From NCBI GenBank assembly GCA_965247255.1, contig CBDFGS010000012.1, forward strand, positions 620,001 through 684,000: a DNA stretch of 64,000 nucleotides, in the 5' to 3' direction. A model generated the notes under the pieces. It saw only the letters and a list, made by a program, of their open reading frames with translations, ran no database searches and was not told where the DNA came from. A program made the position numbers and the translations under genes. Origin of the DNA: CBDFGS01 sp965247255 (GTDB taxonomy: Bacteria > Chloroflexota > Dehalococcoidia > Lucifugimonadales > CAUZJF01). Positions 19,967 through 28,596 of this stretch are shown here, piece by piece (within the stretch, counting starts at the first letter, position 1; each line of letters starts with the position of its first letter).

Positions 19967-20929
19967 TTACGGGACGGTCTCAGTTAGAGATATGCATACC
20001 GTTTGAACGCCAAGCTGCCACTCCAGCTCAAATCGAGACCCTGACACGGTTACCGTACCAAACGCGGTCCAGCCGCTGGGCCGCCTCTCCTTGCCGATCA
20101 GAGGGAGACTGAAAGCGCCGATCTGCTCGGGCGCACTACTCAAGACAAACTCGCCCCCACCTGAGGCATACTCGCCCTTTGGACAAACGACGCTAATTGA
20201 TTTGTCAGGCCGTGCGTCAAACGAGGTCGTCGAGATATGGACCAACGCCCCGAAAGTTTGCGTCAGCCCCGGCAGTCCTGGTTGCCCCTGGAGGCCAGGA
20301 GTACCGGGCGACCCGGTAGGCCCCTGTGGCCCTGGAGGTCCCCCTGGTCCAGGCGCTCCCGGCGGCCCAGCAGTACCCTGCGGCCCTTCTGGTCCTGGGG
20401 GGCCGGCGGCCCCGTCCCCGCCGGATGGCCCCGGTGGGCCCTCCGGTGCTCTGGCGCCGGTCGCGCCTGTCAATCCCTCTGGACCCGTAGGTCCTTGGAG
20501 CCCCGCGGCCCCTTGGAGGCCCTGCGCGCCGCTTGCGCCGCTGAGGCCTGATGGTCCTTGAGTACCAGCAGACCCCACGAGCCCCCGGGGCCCCTGGAGG
20601 CCCTGAGGCCCGGCCGGTCCCGCCGGTCCCTGGAAGCCAGACGCTGAGGTCAGGACCTCGATATCCTGTTTGATCGTTTGGCGTGAATCTACGCTGTAGG
20701 TTATTGCGTAGATGCTGACCGCTACCGCCAACGTTATAGTTAGGCTCACGGGAAGGAACGATATACTGACGAGAGGTCCTAGGAACGACTTGATAGCTGC
20801 CACGAATCCCGAAGCCTTCCGATGTGCCTTGAACAGCGGCTCCTCGCGTTCACCAAGCGCCTCAACCAGGCCGACAAACTCCTCCTCGGTAAGATCACCG
20901 ATGTTTTGCACCTGTTGAAGATCACTAAA
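19967..20929 (-). pseudogene. Collagen-like membrane protein, C-terminal part, cut by IS1380
   Basis: This is the larger part of a gene split by IS1380 copy 3. In the rejoined 377-aa protein, a cytosolic N-terminus is followed by a transmembrane segment (about residues 107-135, FLPVSLTITLAVAVSIYAI). A collagen-like stretch of 42 Gly-X-Y triplets follows (residues about 155-280), one of which begins with Ala (APE). A C-terminal globular domain comes last (about 95 residues, with CPKGEYASGGGEF). Such proteins form trimeric stalks on cell surfaces. The orientation suggested is tip domain outside, but this is inference. The open frame that continues past 20929 reads IS sequence and is not native. 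Confidence 0.85.
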
Positions 20930-20979
20930 CCCGAATCCACCGAAGGACGTCCTTGGGGACAGCCCTTGAAGAAGCCAGC

Positions 20980-21045
20980 GGGTGCTCCTCTGAATCTGGG
21001 ATAATGGTTTTGGAACAGAAACCCGCCCGGAAACAAGGAGCACCC
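20980..21045 (+). promoter_or_regulatory. IS1380 copy 3 leader: perfect 10-bp inverted repeat around -10, covering the SD
   Basis: GGGTGCTCCT (20980-20989) is perfectly complementary to AGGAGCACCC (21036-21045). GATAAT (21000-21005) lies between, and ATG follows at 21051. Only RNA started outside the element contains both arms. Confidence 0.6.
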
Positions 21046-21050
21046 AATAG

Positions 21051-22376
21051 ATGCTGCCACAGAACAAACCCGACCGTATCCGCATCCTCTTTGACGACCA
21101 TCGCCTGGTGGCCAATGCCGGCCTGCTCCTGCCGGCCACCCTAGCCCGGCACCTGGGCCTGCGGGAACTCGTCGACCATCACCTTGACCTCGGCGGAGCG
21201 CCGGGACGGGCGAACACTGGGGACAAGATGCTGACGCTGGTCGCTTCCGCGCTGGCAGGCGGCGACTGCATCGACGACGCCGATGCGCTGCGCGCTGGTG
21301 GGACGGTTGGTGTTCTAGGCTGCGTGGTCAAGGCGCCATCCACCCTGGGGACCTTCCTGCGCAGCTTCCGGTGGGGGCATGTCCGTCAACTCGACCGCGT
21401 GAGCCGCCAGTTGTTGGCCCGGGCCTGGGCCGCTGGGGCCGGACCCGGCGACTCGCCCCTGACCATCGACCTGGACTCGACCATCTGCGAGACCTATGGA
21501 CTGGCCAAGGAGGGAGCGCGCCACCACGGCTATACCGGCGCCCGCGGCTATCACCCGCTGCTGGCCATTGCCGCCGGCACCGGCGAGGTGCTGATGTCCC
21601 GGCTGCGCGAGGGCCGGGCCAACACCGCCCGTGGCGCCGCCCACTTCCTGCGTGAGACGGTGGGGCGGGTGCGCTACGGCGGGGCCAGGGGACAACTCAC
21701 GGTGCGGGCCGACAGCGGCTTCTACGCCCACACTGTCGTTGCCGCCTGCCGGGAAATGGATGTCCGCTTCTCTATCACCATCCGCCAGCGCGCCAGGCTG
21801 CGGGATCTGATCGAGGCGATACCAGAGGAGGACTGGACTCCCATTCCCTACTGGATGGACGGCGCCGCCGATGTCGCCGAGACGACTTACACCCCGTTCC
21901 AGACCAAGCCGGACGCCGCGCCGGTGCGGCTCATTGTCCGGCGGGTGAAGCCGACGCCCGGTTCCCAGCTCGCCCTCTTCGCCAGATACAGCTATCACGC
22001 CTTCATCACCGACCGCGATGGGGAGACGCTGGAACTGGAGGCCGATCATCGCCGCCACGCCGAGGTCGAGAACGCCATACGCGACCTCAAGTACGGCGTC
22101 GGGCTGAACCACATGCCGTCGGCGCGCTTCGCCGCCAACGGCGCCTGGCTGGCGGTCCAGGTGATGGCGCATAACCTGGCCCGCTGGACGGCGCGGATTG
22201 GTCTGGGCGAGCGGACCGTGATCACCAAGACCCTCAGGCGGCGGGTCTTCGCTCTGGTGGGACGGATCACCCGCTCGGCGCGCCGCCTCACTTTGCATCT
22301 CCCCCGGCGCTGGCCTTGGGAAACCCAGTTCACTCGCGCCTTGGCCCGGCTGCAAGCCATTCCGTTCCCGGCCTGA
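21051..22376 (+). CDS. IS1380-family transposase (copy 3)
   Basis: A 441-aa intact DDE transposase, identical in translation to copy 5. The motifs are TIDLDSTICETYG, RADSGFYAHTV and AEVENAIRDLKYG. The SD AAGGAG lies within the right arm of the leader repeat, nine bases before the ATG. Compared with copies 1 and 2 it has a distinct spectrum of substitutions (for example FDDHRLVANAGLLLPATLARHLGLRELVDHH), marking a separate lineage of the same element. Confidence 0.95.
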   Translation: MLPQNKPDRIRILFDDHRLVANAGLLLPATLARHLGLRELVDHHLDLGGAPGRANTGDKMLTLVASALAGGDCIDDADALRAGGTVGVLGCVVKAPSTLGTFLRSFRWGHVRQLDRVSRQLLARAWAAGAGPGDSPLTIDLDSTICETYGLAKEGARHHGYTGARGYHPLLAIAAGTGEVLMSRLREGRANTARGAAHFLRETVGRVRYGGARGQLTVRADSGFYAHTVVAACREMDVRFSITIRQRARLRDLIEAIPEEDWTPIPYWMDGAADVAETTYTPFQTKPDAAPVRLIVRRVKPTPGSQLALFARYSYHAFITDRDGETLELEADHRRHAEVENAIRDLKYGVGLNHMPSARFAANGAWLAVQVMAHNLARWTARIGLGERTVITKTLRRRVFALVGRITRSARRLTLHLPRRWPWETQFTRALARLQAIPFPA

Positions 22377-22633
22377 CGGCCAGCCTGCAACTGACCCAAC
22401 GTCCCCGCAATCTCGCGCCACCCCGGTCGCGAGAGTCCCCTGCTGCGTATCCTCTCGCCTTCCCGCGCATCGCAACTCCCGCATAGGGCCTTAGGGGCCC
22501 TGTGCGGCCACTGAAGACCGCCCGCCGGCCTCCCATCTACCCCAAGACCCCAGGCCATCTCCCCTGTAGCTCCCTCACCCACCCCCTTCCGCTGCCCTCA
22601 CGCCGTCCATCGGTGTCCTTCGGTGGATTCGGG

Positions 22634-22809
22634 CTAAAGCTGGGAGGCGACTGACCATCGCGCACCGCTAGGACCACTCCCGCTTTTGTTCTAGGGAGCC
22701 CCGCGGCGACAGCGAGCGCTCCAGGGGTTTCCACTTCGTTTAGGAAACGCAGAGCGCGCTCTGCTCTCTTTGCATCGACTGCCTTAAGGTGCTGACCCTC
22801 GGTACTCAT
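22634..22809 (-). pseudogene. Collagen-like membrane protein, N-terminal part, cut by IS1380
   Basis: The N-terminal 59 codons (MSTEGQHLKAVDAKRAERAL...) end in SPPSFS at the element. On removal of the IS and one CTAAA they join without frame change to DLQQVQNIGDLTEEEF of the 19967-20929 part. The start ATG 22809 has GAGAGG eight bases upstream on the minus strand. The segment is mostly helical and cytosolic, with no signal peptide before it. It is now separated from its membrane and collagen domains, so the gene is presumably inactive. Confidence 0.8.
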
Positions 22810-23121
22810 ATCGCGACCTCTCGACTGGAATGTGGCGTCCAGCATAACATCGACAAAGGGTAGTTCAGGTCACGCGGTGCGCAGCTGATTGCCCTGCGCC
22901 AGATTCGACACAACCGATAAGGGGTTTTATCATTCGGTGAAGTCGCCGCTTGTCGCGTATCCGGTGGCAGGGTCATTGGACCGTTCGGAGTCACGACTTG
23001 CCAGGCGCGTTGCAACGGACCGGAGCGCTTCTCGACCGCGCACCAGCATTGCAGGGTCGCGCGGGTTCAACATTGGTCTTGACTAGCCAACGGCCTTCGA
23101 GCTCAAGAAAGAGGTGAGGTA
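22810..23121. other. Divergent intergenic region
   Basis: About 310 bases between the collagen-like gene (leftward) and the amidohydrolase (rightward). It must hold both promoters; I could not single out boxes. No coding sequence is supported. Confidence 0.4.
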
Positions 23122-24255
23122 GTGTCGTCAACACCGTCGAGCTTTACGATCACCGCCGGCAGGGTCTTTTGCGCAGACACGGGGCTGGACGGCCCTGGAG
23201 GAGTCGTGGTCCGGGACGGCAGGATTGTTGCGTCCGGGGCAGATGTCGAGTGGGGTGGCGACGATTCGCTGGATTTCCCCTACGGGGTGCTTCTTCCGGG
23301 CCTGGTGGACCTGCATGCCCACCCGGGCCTGCCAACCTGGAGGTACGGCATCGATCCCGATACCGAGATACTGCCCCGCGGCACGACGACAGTCTTGTCT
23401 CAGGGCGACGCTGGAGCTCACACCTGGCCCGTGTTCCGCGAGACATTCACCGAGGGCTCCCAGACTCGAGTGAGGCTCGCGATAAGTCCCTCGGTGAAAG
23501 GCGAGCTGGAGGACCGGGGCTGTTTCGTAAATCTGAATGAGGTCGATGTGGACGCGTGTGTCGCGACCATCGAAGAGGGGGGCGAGCATATCTGGGGAGT
23601 GGCGGCCAACCTCACTGAGAAGGCCTGTGGCGACAACGACCCTCGCGAGGTGATGAGGAGGACCCTGGAGATCGCAGAGCGCACGGGCCGGCCCATTCTG
23701 TATGGGCCTCGGAGAGAGCCGTCGGACTGGCCGTTGTCGGATCAGCTGGCGCTGCTACGGCCCGGAGACGTCCTCACCTACTGCTTCCACAGCGACGCCG
23801 AGAGCATCGTCGCTGGCGGTAAGGTCGTCGATACGGCGTGGGAGGCGCGAGAGCGCGGCGTCTTGTTCGACGTCGGGCACGGAAAGGGCACGGACGACAT
23901 GGGCGTCGGTCCTGCCGCTATAGCCGACGGCTTCCTGCCGGACACGATATCGAGCGACGTCTACAACAAACACCTGGGGTGGGACCCTCCTCACGACCTG
24001 GCCCGTACCGCATCGAGAATGATCGCCATCGGGATGCCGGAAACCGATGCCCTCGCGCAAGCGACGCTGCGCCCCGCCGAAGTCCTCGGGATGGCCGGTC
24101 AGGTCGGCACACTGGCGCCCGGCGCCGACGCTGACCTGGCGGTGCTGCGCTGGAGTCGTCCCGTGCCGTTGGCGCGCGTTGGCGACGACGTCAGAAGCGG
24201 TCCGTGCTTGGAGCCGGTGCTCACCGTTCGTGCGGGTCGCATCGTAGGACGCTGA
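23122..24255 (+). CDS. Amidohydrolase / deacetylase-family metallohydrolase
   Basis: A 377-aa member of the amidohydrolase superfamily with the metal-binding DLHAHPGLP (HxH) after the N-terminal beta-sandwich. Later His ligands lie in TYCFHSDAES and FDVGHGKGTDD, and the final Asp in ISSDVYNKHLG. The closest group known to me is the amidohydrolase/deacetylase family linked to dihydroorotase-like and N-acyl-amino-sugar deacetylases; the substrate cannot be read from the sequence. The C-terminus (LAPGADADLAVLRW) closes the small composite domain. It starts at GTG with GAGGTGAGG nearby. The protein is cytosolic and complete. The next operon begins about 400 bp downstream. Confidence 0.8.
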   Translation: MSSTPSSFTITAGRVFCADTGLDGPGGVVVRDGRIVASGADVEWGGDDSLDFPYGVLLPGLVDLHAHPGLPTWRYGIDPDTEILPRGTTTVLSQGDAGAHTWPVFRETFTEGSQTRVRLAISPSVKGELEDRGCFVNLNEVDVDACVATIEEGGEHIWGVAANLTEKACGDNDPREVMRRTLEIAERTGRPILYGPRREPSDWPLSDQLALLRPGDVLTYCFHSDAESIVAGGKVVDTAWEARERGVLFDVGHGKGTDDMGVGPAAIADGFLPDTISSDVYNKHLGWDPPHDLARTASRMIAIGMPETDALAQATLRPAEVLGMAGQVGTLAPGADADLAVLRWSRPVPLARVGDDVRSGPCLEPVLTVRAGRIVGR

Positions 24256-24676
24256 ACCGGTCACATCCGACCAGCACGGGCGCGCTATCGAAGGTCTCTC
24301 CGTACGTCCCCGGCTTTGCCCTCGGAGACGCTGACCAGCGGATAAACAAGCCATCGCCGATTTGCAGATGTAACGTTTTGCCAGCGTTGCGCATATATAC
24401 ATTAAGGGGAAGCTGTTTTCCAGCGAACGCAGACAATTTTCATTACGGACATGTCTCCGCGCGCAAGCCGGAGGAGTCCGGGGCAAGGAGGAAGACGTGG
24501 CTCGAAGTAACCATTGGAAGAGGCTGCCCCTCAGAACGGCTGCGAAAGTGGCGAACCCCGTATCGAAAGACATCGCGGGGCGCGTATCTGTCTCCGTGCT
24601 TTATCCAGGCGCCTTAAGGTCGGCCCGTCGAAAGCCCCTGGCCATGCCCGGGCCTGACGTATCGAGGGCACATCCC
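24256..24676. other. Leader region of the efflux operon; SD and lipobox give conflicting starts
   Basis: It includes an AT-rich stretch near 24390-24405 (GCATATATACATTAAG), a promoter candidate. AAGGAGG at 24485-24491 stands five bases before GTG 24497, which is in frame with the lipoprotein gene. Using it would put about 60 residues before the signal peptide. Confidence 0.4.
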
Positions 24677-25213
24677 GTGAAAACCACTCTCGTTGCGCTA
24701 GCAGCCATGAGCTTGTTCGCTCTCGCCTGCGGCTCGGAATCGAACGGCGTGGCATCAATCGAAGCAGCAGGCGGCACGCAAGACGCAGGGGAGGTCGCTA
24801 CCGTAGATGTCGAGACCGCGTGGATCGCTTTTGCCCAGTGCTTGAGGGAAAACGGCCTGGAGGTCAAGGACCCGGTCGTCAACAGCAAGGGCCTCGTGCA
24901 GAAGCCGGAGCTCGTCGAGGGCGCCGAGGTATCCAAGAAGGAGTCGGGGGAGGCCTACAAGGTATGTGGTGAGCTCATCGCCGGTGTGACCGTTGAGAAG
25001 GACAAAGTCGACCAGACCGAATACGTGGACCGTCTGGTAGAACTCGCGAGATGTCTGCGCGGTCAAGGCATCGACGTCGATGATCCGGACGTAACGGCGG
25101 AGAAGCTAGGCCTGGACTTAGGGACGAAGTTGAAGAAAGACTGGGACTCTCCGGCCATGCAAAAAGCCCGCGACGCGTGCGACGTCGAGGCAGCCTTTGG
25201 GGGAGTCAAGTGA
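24677..25213 (+). CDS. Predicted lipoprotein heading an ABC efflux operon
   Basis: A 178-aa lipoprotein. GTG 24677 gives a classic lipoprotein signal (KTTLVALAAMSLFALAC) with the lipidated Cys in ALAC, then a Ser/Gly-rich linker. The rest contains two similar halves: CLRENGLEVKDP and CLRGQGIDVDDP, each followed by a later Cys (KVCGEL, RDACDV). This resembles actinobacterial and chloroflexal small lipoproteins that accompany ABC-efflux fusion proteins. GAGGG lies eight bases upstream. The alternative start GTG 24497 has a better SD but would bury the signal peptide at residue 61. Its stop overlaps the next start (GTGA), so translation of the two is coupled. Confidence 0.75.
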   Translation: MKTTLVALAAMSLFALACGSESNGVASIEAAGGTQDAGEVATVDVETAWIAFAQCLRENGLEVKDPVVNSKGLVQKPELVEGAEVSKKESGEAYKVCGELIAGVTVEKDKVDQTEYVDRLVELARCLRGQGIDVDDPDVTAEKLGLDLGTKLKKDWDSPAMQKARDACDVEAAFGGVK

Positions 25214-28200
25214 AGTCGGACAGCGTCGGTCAGCCAGACGACACGGGCGCCCCCATAGGCACCTCGGCCCGTGGTCGTTGGATGTCCTTCGTGGCCGGGT
25301 CAGTCAGCGTAATTGTGGTTCTCGCGGCTGCATATCTTTTCCTGTCGAACAACTCTACCAAGGAGCCTGCAGGCGCTGATTCGGTCAACTTCGCCAAGGT
25401 CGTGATCGCCGACCTGGTCCAGGAGGAAACGTTCGACGGTACCCTCGGCTCTATCGACGATGATCCGGTCACAACGCAGATCGGTGGGACCATCACCGAG
25501 ATAGCAGCGCCGGGGGACACGGTCGGCCAAGGAGACTCTCTGTTCTCGATCGACGGCGAACCCGTAGTCTTGCTGTTCGGGGATCTACCTGCCTTCCGGG
25601 ACATCGCCATTGGTGAAGAGTCCGTCACTGTATCGAGTCATCTCTTCGGAGCGATCACATCCGTGGCCGAGCCCGGCAGGGTGATCCGGCAGGGTGACGT
25701 CCTCTACAGCGTGGACGGACGGCCCGTGATCGCGCTCTACGGCGATGTCCCCGCCTTTCGGAACATCGCAATGCGTGAGGACTCAGCCGTGGTGTCGAGC
25801 CATCTCTTCGGGACGATCACATCTGTGGCCGAGCCCGGCGCCGTGATCCAGCAGGGCGACGTTCTCTATAGCGTGAGTGGCCAACCTGTGGTTGTGCTCT
25901 ACGGCAATCAACCCGCGTACCGGGACCTCGGTATCGTTGAGGAGCCCACCATCGTATCGAGCCGGCAGCAAGGAACGATCACCTCCGTGGCCGAGTCCGG
26001 CACGTTGTTACGGCAGGGCGACACGCTCTTCAGCGTGAACGGCCGACCCGTGGTCGTGCTCTACGGCGATCAACCCGCGTACCGGGACCTCGCTATCGTT
26101 GAGGAGCCCACCACCGTATCGAGCCAACTGCAAGGAACGATTACATGGGTGGCCGAGCCCGGCACCGTGGTCCGGCAGGGTGACGTTCTCTACAGAGTGA
26201 ACGGCCAGCCGGTAGTCGCTCTGTATGGTGAACAGCCCGCGTACCGGCCCCTCTACGATACGGCCCCAGACTTAGCCTCCGCAATGGAGGTGGCATCCTT
26301 CGCGGAGCGCGACCTGGAAGCAGCGTTAAGGACGCTCGAAGAGCCTGTAACGCCACGTATTCTCAGTGATCTTGAGTCCGCGGTGGACGAAGCCGAAAAC
26401 GACTACCACGAGATGGTGACGCGCTGGTTCGGTCCGACAATCTCTGAGGAGCTCTTATCTGTGTCACCCCCTACGATCCTGACTACGTGGGGAGTGACTT
26501 ACGCCGAGATCTTCGACCGCGAGACTGCTGTGCAGGACGATCCTCAGACCCCTTGGGATGAGTTCACTGTCTTCCTATGGGTTAAGTTTTCGCCCTTCGA
26601 GATCGATACGAGTGAGAGCCCGGAGCCCTCCACGGATGACCGCTTTGCCCCACAGAGGGAACTGGAAGACGCCTGGTCTGCGCTGGAAAACGCGCGCGAC
26701 GAACGTGACGCTCAGGGCGTGTCGGTCAAGGCTGCCGTTCTGGATGCTGAAAAGGCGATATCGGACGCGGAAGACCATCTTGCCTCGGCGCAGAGTGAAG
26801 TCGCTTCTCTGCTGGATCCAACTACCGGGACCGACGTACTCCAGCTCGAGAGAGCGCTCGCCACCCTCGGATACGACGCCGATGGCGCGCTCGTCGCAGA
26901 CGGGGTATTTACCGCTGAGACCACCCGGGCCGTTCTCGCCTTCCAAGCGGCCACTGGGCTCGAGCAGGACGGTATCGTCGATCACCGCGAGGTCGTGTTC
27001 TTACCGGGACCCACCCAAGTGCTGGCCCGCCTTGCTTCCCCGGGCGACCAGGCTGGCGGAGGCGTGGTGAGCCTCGCCATAGGCAAACCCACCAGTGGTG
27101 CCGACGTGCTCCAGCTTGAGGAAGCGCTCGTTACCCTCGGTTACGGCGCCCTTGTGGCGGACGGGGTCTTCACTGCCCAGACCACCAACGCCGTTCTCGC
27201 CTTCCAGGCGGCCTATGGGCTCCAGCAGGACGGTGTCGTCGACCAAGGCGAGGTCGTGTTCCTGCCGGGACCCACGTATGTGCTGGCCCGCCTTGCTTCC
27301 CCGGGCGACCAGGCCGGCGGAGGCGTGGTGGGCCTCGCCATAGGTAAACCAACCAGCGGTCCTGACGTGCTTCAGCTCGAGGAAGCGCTCGTAGCCCTCG
27401 GTTACGATGCCGGTAGCACACTCGTCGCAGACGGGGTTTTCACCGCTGAGACCACCCAGGCCGTTCTCGCCTTCCAGGCGGCCACTGGGGCCGAGCAGGA
27501 CGGCATCGTCGATCACGGCGAGGTCGTTTTTCTACCCGGACCCACCCAGGTGCTGGCCCGCCTCGCCTCTCCGGGCGACCAGGCCGGTGGCGGAGTGGTG
27601 AGCGTCGCCACAGGTAAACCTACCGCCGGTCCCGACGTACTCCAGCTTGAGGAAGCGCTCATCGCCCTGGGCTACGACGCCGATGGCACACTCGTTGCAG
27701 ACGGTGTCTACACCCGCGAGACCACCCAGGCCGTTCTCGCCTTCCAGTCGGTCGCTGGGCTCGAGCGGGACGGCATCGTAGATCATGGCGAGGTAGTGTT
27801 CTTGCCCGGACCCGCACAAGTGCTGGCCCGCCTCGCCTCCCCGGGCGACCAGACCGGTGGAGGTGTAGTGAGGGTCGCAACAGGGAAGCCGACCACCGGT
27901 CCGGACGTACTCCAGCTCGAGGAAGCGCTCGTAGCCCTCGGTTACGATGCCGGCGGTGCACTCGTCGCGGACGGAGTCTACACTCCCGATACTACCCAGG
28001 CCGTTCTCGCCTTCCAGGCCGCCGCCGGGCTTGAGCAGGACGGTATCGTCCACCAAGGCGAGGTCGTGTTCCTCCCCGGCGCCGTGCGCGTCACCGACCA
28101 GCTCGCCACCTCAGGCAGCGGTGCCGGCCCCGGGTCCGCGGTCCTGGGTATCAGTCTATCGCCAAAGCTTGTTCGCATAGACCTACCGGCAGACAAGCAA

Positions 28201-28596
28201 GGGTCGCTAGCTGCGGGTAACGCCGTCACGGTCGTGCTACCTGATTTCACCGAGGTCCCCGCCACCGTTCTTTCCGTGTCGAAAACTGCCAACCAGGCGC
28301 AATTCGGCCCGGCGACCTTCGACGTCGTAATCGAGCTCGACGACTCCGCTCCCGCGACAGGGCTCGATGAAGCCCCGGTAGACGTGATCGCCGTTTCGGA
28401 CTCGGTCGAAGATGTCATGGCGGTGCCGGTTTCCGCCCTTCTGGCGCTTCTCGAGGGAGGCTATGCGGTTGAGACCGACGCCGGTGGCGGCCTTACCCGG
28501 CTCGTCCCCGTCGAGGTCGCGTTCTTCGGAGAAAACGGCATGATCCAGATCGCCTCGGCGGTGCTCCAACCAGGCGACCGCGTCGTGGTACCTTGA
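25210..28596 (+). CDS. Membrane-fusion protein with amplified lipoyl-like and peptidoglycan-binding repeats
   Basis: A 1,128-aa periplasmic-adaptor-type protein. Parts in order: a cytosolic N-terminus, one transmembrane helix (about residues 24-46), five 54-aa lipoyl/HlyD-like repeats (residues 89-358; GxITxVAEPGxVxxQGDVLYxVxGxPVVxLYG), then coiled-coil helices (about 360-535). Five peptidoglycan-binding-like repeats of about 90 aa begin at residue 540 (DVLQLEEALxALGYD to VVFLPGPxQVLARLASPGD), and a HlyD-type beta-barrel ends the chain. Family members normally have one lipoyl and one peptidoglycan-binding unit, so both modules have been multiplied here. It starts at GTG overlapping the lipoprotein stop and ends overlapping the ATPase start. 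It probably links the MacB-like transporter to the envelope. Confidence 0.85.
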   Translation: MKSDSVGQPDDTGAPIGTSARGRWMSFVAGSVSVIVVLAAAYLFLSNNSTKEPAGADSVNFAKVVIADLVQEETFDGTLGSIDDDPVTTQIGGTITEIAAPGDTVGQGDSLFSIDGEPVVLLFGDLPAFRDIAIGEESVTVSSHLFGAITSVAEPGRVIRQGDVLYSVDGRPVIALYGDVPAFRNIAMREDSAVVSSHLFGTITSVAEPGAVIQQGDVLYSVSGQPVVVLYGNQPAYRDLGIVEEPTIVSSRQQGTITSVAESGTLLRQGDTLFSVNGRPVVVLYGDQPAYRDLAIVEEPTTVSSQLQGTITWVAEPGTVVRQGDVLYRVNGQPVVALYGEQPAYRPLYDTAPDLASAMEVASFAERDLEAALRTLEEPVTPRILSDLESAVDEAENDYHEMVTRWFGPTISEELLSVSPPTILTTWGVTYAEIFDRETAVQDDPQTPWDEFTVFLWVKFSPFEIDTSESPEPSTDDRFAPQRELEDAWSALENARDERDAQGVSVKAAVLDAEKAISDAEDHLASAQSEVASLLDPTTGTDVLQLERALATLGYDADGALVADGVFTAETTRAVLAFQAATGLEQDGIVDHREVVFLPGPTQVLARLASPGDQAGGGVVSLAIGKPTSGADVLQLEEALVTLGYGALVADGVFTAQTTNAVLAFQAAYGLQQDGVVDQGEVVFLPGPTYVLARLASPGDQAGGGVVGLAIGKPTSGPDVLQLEEALVALGYDAGSTLVADGVFTAETTQAVLAFQAATGAEQDGIVDHGEVVFLPGPTQVLARLASPGDQAGGGVVSVATGKPTAGPDVLQLEEALIALGYDADGTLVADGVYTRETTQAVLAFQSVAGLERDGIVDHGEVVFLPGPAQVLARLASPGDQTGGGVVRVATGKPTTGPDVLQLEEALVALGYDAGGALVADGVYTPDTTQAVLAFQAAAGLEQDGIVHQGEVVFLPGAVRVTDQLATSGSGAGPGSAVLGISLSPKLVRIDLPADKQGSLAAGNAVTVVLPDFTEVPATVLSVSKTANQAQFGPATFDVVIELDDSAPATGLDEAPVDVIAVSDSVEDVMAVPVSALLALLEGGYAVETDAGGGLTRLVPVEVAFFGENGMIQIASAVLQPGDRVVVP
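25474..26283 (+). repeat. Five tandem 162-bp repeats encoding lipoyl-like units
   Basis: Five in-frame units of 54 codons. Units 2-5 are most alike, with shared blocks such as TCACATCTGTGGCCGAGCC and GTGGTCGTGCTCTACGGC-like runs. Unit 1 is the most diverged, as expected for the ancestral one. Confidence 0.85.
26827..28150 (+). repeat. Five tandem about 270-bp repeats encoding peptidoglycan-binding-like units
   Basis: In-frame units of about 90 codons (unit 2 is about three codons shorter at LGYGAL). They are strongly similar at DNA level, for example CTGGCCCGCCT and CCGGGCGACCAG recur in units 1-4. Confidence 0.85.

Larger units (their letters stand above)
20930..22633 (+). mobile_element. 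IS1380-family element, copy 3 (type shared with copy 5)
   Basis: A complete 1,704-bp element flanked by CTAAA (20925-20929 and 22634-22638), with terminal CCCGAATCCACCGAAGGAC repeats. It is nearly identical to copy 5. I find two differences: C 20964 against G 55912, and T 21308 against C 56256. It interrupts the collagen-like gene in antisense orientation. Confidence 0.95.

Noticed and set aside
20930..21139. N-terminal extension of the collagen-like frame (MAGRSRPALATRRWSSK)
   Set aside because: It is read antisense through the IS1380 leader; the native N-terminus lies at 22634-22809.
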